From contig JABUTE010000294.1 of NCBI GenBank assembly GCA_021443825.1, positions 1 through 18,313 of the forward strand: a stretch of DNA of 18,313 nucleotides, written 5' to 3'. The translations under genes were made by a program, and so were the position numbers. Below, piece after piece: positions 15,124-18,313 of the stretch. Below the pieces are notes generated by a model. The model searched no databases and was not told the DNA's origin. It saw only the letters and a list, made by a program, of their open reading frames with translations. The stretch comes from Bacillota bacterium (lineage in GTDB: Bacteria > Bacillota > Clostridia > Peptostreptococcales > Anaerovoracaceae). Every line of letters begins with the position of its first letter. Within the stretch, counting starts at the first letter, position 1.

Positions 15124-16014
15124 TTAACGGAGTCTCGGGTCGAGTGCGTCTCTGAGACCGTCGCCCAGGAGGTTCAGTGCAAGAATGGTGATCATGATTG
15201 CCAGACCGGGGAACATGGTCAGGTAGGAATTACCACGGATATATGCACGACCTGCGGACAGCATGGAACCCCATTCGGGAGTCGGAGGAGAAATACCAAG
15301 ACCCAGGAAGCTCAGACCTGCAATGGTCAGGATTACGGATGCAACGTGCATGGTAGCCTGAACGATGATCGGTGCGAGAGAGTTGGGGATAACGTGTGCA
15401 AAGATGATTCTCTTGTTGGTGCAGCCGATTGCACGGGCAGCCTCTACGTATTCCATGTCACGAACGGGCATAACTGCGGAACGTACGATACGTGCGTAGC
15501 CGGGGCAGCCGGATACAGCCATTGCAATTACTACGTTGGTAACGGAGGAACCCAGAGCTGCCATGATGCAGATAGCAAGCAGGGTGCCGGGGATCGCAAG
15601 GAATACGTCCATGATTCTCATGATGATCATATCCAGCTTTCCGCCGTAGAAGCCTGCGCAGGCGCCGAGGATGCCGCCGATGGTCAGCGAAACGACGTTT
15701 GCAGACAGACCGATGGCAAGAGAGATACGTGCACCGTGAACGATTCTTGCGAATACGTCACGGCCTACTTCGTCGGTACCGAACCAGTGTTCCGCACTGG
15801 GGGCCTGCAGACGAGCGGAAATGTTCTGCTTGATTACGACGTTATCATAATCGTAGAGAACGTCTGCGAAGATCGCTGCCAGAATGATGATGACCAGGAT
15901 CGCAAGACCGGCCATAGCGGACCAGTTCTTGGTGAGGCGCTTCCACGCTTCGACCCACTGGTTCTGCTTCTTTACGACAGCTTCGCCATTAACATTAGTG
16001 TTATTCTTAGCCAT
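15124..16014 (-). CDS. dppC: Peptide-type ABC transporter permease, DppC/OppC-like
   Basis: 296 aa inner-membrane permease. A cytosolic N-terminal segment is followed by a first membrane helix at about 32-54, an extracytoplasmic segment ending in the family hallmark HWFGTDEVGRDVFARIVHGARISL (76-99), and a core of further helices. The EAA loop EYVEAARAIGCTNKRI (188-203) contacts an ATPase subunit. The terminus GDGLRDALDPRLR is typical of DppC. A GGGGAGG site lies about 8 nt before the ATG, and the gene starts 18 nt after dppB. Forms the translocation pore with DppB. Confidence 0.95.
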   Translation of the reverse strand: MAKNNTNVNGEAVVKKQNQWVEAWKRLTKNWSAMAGLAILVIIILAAIFADVLYDYDNVVIKQNISARLQAPSAEHWFGTDEVGRDVFARIVHGARISLAIGLSANVVSLTIGGILGACAGFYGGKLDMIIMRIMDVFLAIPGTLLAICIMAALGSSVTNVVIAMAVSGCPGYARIVRSAVMPVRDMEYVEAARAIGCTNKRIIFAHVIPNSLAPIIVQATMHVASVILTIAGLSFLGLGISPPTPEWGSMLSAGRAYIRGNSYLTMFPGLAIMITILALNLLGDGLRDALDPRLR

Positions 16015-16032
16015 TAATTACAACCTCCCCAA

Positions 16033-16959
16033 TTACTTATACTGAGACTTGATACGGGGATCGATGAAGCCGTAAGCAAGGTCGACTGCCAGGTTGCAGA
16101 CGGAGAAGCACAGGGTGAACAGGATGATGCAGCCAAGTACGGAGGGAATGTCACGACCGGAGATGGAAGCAATCATGAAACGACCCATGCCGGGCCATGC
16201 GAATACGGTCTCGCTGAGGGTAGAACCGGCAAGCAGAGAACCGATCTGGATACCGAGTACGGTGATTACAGGGATCAGAGCGTTGCGCAGTGCGTGCTTC
16301 TTGATTACAGTGCCGTAGGATACGCCCTTTGCACGAGCGGTTCTGATGTAGTCCTGACGGATAACTTCCAGCATGGAAGAACGGGTGATACGAGCAACGG
16401 ATGCAACGTTATGGAAGCCCAGTGCGGTTGCGGGAAGAACGATGCTGTACCAGTAATCGTTACCGGTGGAGGGCAGCCAACCGAGCTTCAGGGAGAAGAG
16501 CAGCTGGAGCAGTACACCGAACCAGAAGATAGGCATCGAGATACCAAGCAGAGCAACGATCATGGAGAAACCGTCAAAGAAGGAGTTCTGCTTGATAGCA
16601 GCAACGATACCGAGAGGAATCGCCATAATGGTCGAGAAAATAACTGCAACGATAGACAGCTTAGCAGTTGCGGGGAATCTGCTGAAGATCTCTACGGATA
16701 CAGCCTTCTTGGTCTTGTAAGAAGTACCCATGTCGCCTCTGCAGAGGTTGAACATGTAACGGACGTACTGAACGATGATCGGATCATTCAGACCCATTTC
16801 TTCTCTGAGCTGTTCGATGGCCTCAGGGGTTGCCTGATCGCCGAGAATTGTGACTGCAGGGTCACCAGGAGCAAGGCTCATGATGAAGTATACAATCAGA
16901 GTAACACCGATAATTACGGGGATCAGTGCAACAATTCTCTTAAGAATATATTTCCACAT
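16033..16959 (-). CDS. dppB: Peptide-type ABC transporter permease, DppB/OppB-like
   Basis: 308 aa integral membrane protein. Helix 1 (about 8-29) runs into the DppB hallmark SLAPGDPAVTILG (28-40); further helices lie near 101-121, 131-157 and 228-247, with a last one near 272-295. The EAA loop QDYIRTARAKGVSYGTVIKKHALRNA (202-227) is intact, as is the family ending YGFIDPRIK. AGGAGGT lies about 6 nt before the ATG. It is the first intact gene of the dppBCDF operon; what precedes it inside the transcript is a degraded binding-protein gene and a terminator-like hairpin. Confidence 0.95.
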   Translation of the reverse strand: MWKYILKRIVALIPVIIGVTLIVYFIMSLAPGDPAVTILGDQATPEAIEQLREEMGLNDPIIVQYVRYMFNLCRGDMGTSYKTKKAVSVEIFSRFPATAKLSIVAVIFSTIMAIPLGIVAAIKQNSFFDGFSMIVALLGISMPIFWFGVLLQLLFSLKLGWLPSTGNDYWYSIVLPATALGFHNVASVARITRSSMLEVIRQDYIRTARAKGVSYGTVIKKHALRNALIPVITVLGIQIGSLLAGSTLSETVFAWPGMGRFMIASISGRDIPSVLGCIILFTLCFSVCNLAVDLAYGFIDPRIKSQYK

Positions 16960-16993
16960 AATACCTCCTGAATGGAAACCGGGAAATACCGGT

Positions 16994-17019
16994 AAAAAAG
17001 CTTTCAGGGAAAAAGCCTT
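16994..17019 (-). terminator. Terminator-like hairpin between the dppA relic and dppB
   Basis: On the minus strand an 8-bp stem with one G-U pair (16997-17004 with 17012-17019) is followed by extra Ts at 16994-16996. A second short stem (16978-16982 with 16989-16993) comes just before the dppB ribosome site. In binding-protein/permease operons a weak hairpin at this point commonly makes the first gene more abundant than the permeases. Here it would attenuate or process the leader. Confidence 0.45.
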
Positions 17020-17440
17020 TTTAACTGTTCGACAATTCTCCTGCCTGTATTGATAAGAGAAGTGCCGGAAAAATAAGTGCTGAAAGCCGGGCTGTGCCCT
17101 CTTTCACCCAACGCATTCCTGATCCTGTTCTGGAAGCAGATGAACCTTTGCAGAAGATACACGCCCTGGATCAGGACGTTATACCGGAGAGGATCCTCCG
17201 GGTGCCCTCGATTCTGCCGGCAGCGTAATTGACAGGTATGTTGCCAGGCCCGAGGAGACGCCATTCGATGGCTCAGCCCGGGCAGCAATTCATGTCCGGG
17301 GCCGCGAAGCCAGCACCGTTGAGAGCAACGGCAATAACGCCTATCTTCAGAGTAGGATTCTCTTCTTCAGGTTCATTCAAACCGACAAAGACAATTCCTC
17401 AGGGATCCGTATGGGGTTTACAAGTTAAATACTTGCTTTT
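17004..17440 (-). pseudogene. Degraded substrate-binding protein gene (dppA-like relic) ahead of dppB
   Basis: No frame is open across this stretch, yet pieces of the family-5 binding proteins occur in the right order: IPE-like (about 17396-17406), PTLKI (17342-17356; PTLSI in paralog 2), VALNGAGF followed by AAP (17300-17329; VALNGAGFVAP in paralog 3), AAGRIEG (17204-17224; AAGNFEG), QGVY (17157-17168; KGVY), QNRIRNA (17112-17132; NKTRTND) and a final NTGRRIVEQLKRL-like end. They lie in different frames with stops between. Spacing from the AAG island to the GVY island is 59 nt against 66 nt in the intact genes, a frame-shifting loss. Between VALNGAG and AAG most of the sequence is missing, and the signal-peptide region is gone. 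It sits where dppA belongs, between the operon promoter and dppB. Boundaries are approximate. Confidence 0.7.
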
Positions 17441-17444
17441 TTAA

Positions 17445-17451
17445 CCTCCTT
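17445..17451 (-). promoter_or_regulatory. Orphan Shine-Dalgarno site of the lost dppA
   Basis: AAGGAGG on the minus strand is followed by GTT-less A-rich sequence and AGCAAGTATTT, with no ATG, GTG or TTG at a usable distance. It lies about 90 nt inside the predicted transcript, where the relic would begin, so it looks like the surviving ribosome site of the degraded gene. Confidence 0.55.
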
Positions 17452-17546
17452 AAATAAAAAATAACCTGAAGCATTGCAGGGCCGAAAAGGCTTTTGCAAA
17501 AACTTAAGTACACAGTCGCCCTGTAAGTGACTATGTAACTTCGAGT

Positions 17547-17575
17547 ATTTTACATGAATAAGAAGATTGTGTCAA
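17547..17575 (-). promoter_or_regulatory. Promoter of the dpp operon
   Basis: On the minus strand a perfect TTGACA (17570-17575), a 17-bp spacer and TAAAAT (17547-17552) form a near-consensus sigma-A promoter, with a start near 17540. The leader to dppB would be about 580 nt, long because it contains the relic. Confidence 0.85.
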
Positions 17576-17598
17576 GTAACAGGGGATTCCTTGTTATG

Positions 17599-17665
17599 TG
17601 AAGAAAATATAAAAAACACCTTTTCTTCATGAAAATATCATAATTTTATATTTCTAAATATAAAA
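17599..17665. repeat. Two A+T-rich inverted repeats upstream of the dpp promoter
   Basis: The first has 9-bp arms (17599-17607 with 17621-17629); the second has 10-bp arms separated by two bases (17644-17653 with 17656-17665). They lie between the recX stop and the dpp -35. They could end recX transcription, although the stems contain little G+C, or be operator sites for dpp. Confidence 0.4.
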
Positions 17666-17704
17666 CAAATATAAAGTAAGGACGGAGATAAAACATAGGA
17701 ATAC

Positions 17705-18265
17705 TCAGTTTTCTTCCGTCCCCGAAAGCCGGGAAAGGACCTCGAAGATCACGCTGCTTTCAAACCCGGCAGAGGAAAGCCTTCTCGCAATTTTTGCCTT
17801 CATTCTGTCGTCGGGCCGCTGCAGGGTGCCGTCTTTCGTGTGCCCGGCAGGATCCCAGAGCTTTGCAGCCATCACCTGTGCACGCTGCATTTCGCCGGGC
17901 GAATCCTGCAGCGCCTCCTCTGCCGCCTGCACAGCCGTCTCCCGATCGATGCCCCGTTTTTGCAGCTCTTGTAAAAGCTTCCGCTTTCCGCTGCCTTTGC
18001 CCGCAAGGTGCGCTGCCAGGCTTTTGGCATAAGCTTCGTCGTCTACATAGCCCCGCTCACGAAACTGCGCTACCGTTTCGCCAGCTTCTTCCCTGCAAAA
18101 GCCCTTTTGCTGCAGCTTTTGCCGCAGCTCTTCTTCCGTATAGGCCCGTATGTCCAAAAGGCCGGCAGCCGTTTCGGCAGCTGTCTTCAGCGGCGGAAAA
18201 TCGCATTGCATCTCATAAAATTCCAAAGGCTGCCCGGGGCTTTGGGTGCAGACCGACACATACAT
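17705..18265 (-). CDS. recX: RecX family regulatory protein
   Basis: 186 aa. RecX proteins bind RecA filaments and modulate recombination and the SOS response. The three-helix repeats are visible: LLDIRAYTEEELRQKLQQKGF at about 36-56, VAQFRERGYVDDEAYAKSLAAH at 65-86, then GKRKLLQELQKRGIDRETAVQAAEEAL at about 93-119, with a weaker C-terminal repeat. The pattern RAY-EEEL-KL--KGF followed by GY-DDE-YA is the family hallmark. The ATG at 18265 has an AGGGG about 10 nt upstream; an in-frame TAG at 18305-18307 shows that the gene does not extend out of the window. The N-terminal strand-rich region is somewhat short. It is followed by A+T-rich inverted repeats and then the dpp promoter. Confidence 0.86.
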   Translation of the reverse strand: MYVSVCTQSPGQPLEFYEMQCDFPPLKTAAETAAGLLDIRAYTEEELRQKLQQKGFCREEAGETVAQFRERGYVDDEAYAKSLAAHLAGKGSGKRKLLQELQKRGIDRETAVQAAEEALQDSPGEMQRAQVMAAKLWDPAGHTKDGTLQRPDDRMKAKIARRLSSAGFESSVIFEVLSRLSGTEEN

Positions 18266-18313
18266 ACCGGCAGGCCCCTGGGCAAACCGCAGCCAGCCGG
18301 CAGGCTACAAAAG

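Noticed and set aside
17004..17288. 94-codon minus-strand frame upstream of dppB as a real gene
   Set aside because: It has no ribosome site at its ATG. Its sequence aligns in pieces with binding proteins whose neighbouring pieces lie in another frame, so it is better explained as part of the relic.
17229..17444. 71-codon plus-strand frame across the relic
   Set aside because: It is antisense to the relic, with no ribosome site and no recognisable product.
16960..17540. Riboswitch or T-box in the long dpp leader
   Set aside because: The leader length is explained by the relic; apart from weak hairpins near 16978-17019 no conserved riboswitch motif was recognised.

Overview
The window looks like chromosome of a low-G+C-lineage Gram-positive bacterium (Firmicutes, probably class Clostridia). 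The reasons are strong AGGAGG-type ribosome binding sites, sigma-A type promoters with 16-17 bp spacers, lipoprotein-anchored binding proteins, a short DtxR/MntR regulator and a clostridial-type type 2 isoleucyl-tRNA synthetase. Genes look close to half G+C by eye, while several intergenic stretches are very A+T rich. The genus cannot be named from the sequence alone. No phage, transposon, CRISPR or RNA gene was recognised.

Left third (1-6627): the 3' end of an ABC-F ATPase gene (+) converges through a bidirectional terminator on a long glutamine synthetase gene (-). A DtxR/MntR-family metalloregulator (+) is divergent from the synthetase. It converges through another bidirectional terminator on an ileS-mutT operon (-), which has a near-consensus promoter and a leader too short for a T-box.

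Middle (6628-12830): three paralogous family-5 (DppA/OppA-type) substrate-binding lipoproteins lie in tandem on the minus strand. Each is a single-gene unit with its own promoter and intrinsic terminator. The gaps between them are long, A+T rich and rich in inverted repeats.

Right (13028-17704): a peptide-type ABC transporter operon on the minus strand, dppB-dppC-dppD-dppF, driven by a near-consensus promoter at 17547-17575. Between that promoter and dppB, where dppA is expected, is a collapsed relic of the same substrate-binding protein family. It retains an orphan Shine-Dalgarno site, collinear peptide islands in shifted frames, and a terminator-like hairpin before dppB. The window ends with a recX gene (-).

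Interpretation: an ancestral dppABCDF operon seems to have lost its in-operon binding protein. The importer is now presumably served by up to three separately transcribed paralogs downstream, allowing ligand range and expression to be tuned independently of the membrane core. The other main point is the isoleucyl-tRNA synthetase, whose class I signature reads GIHH, the first/third-position swap of HIGH associated with mupirocin hyper-resistant type 2 enzymes.
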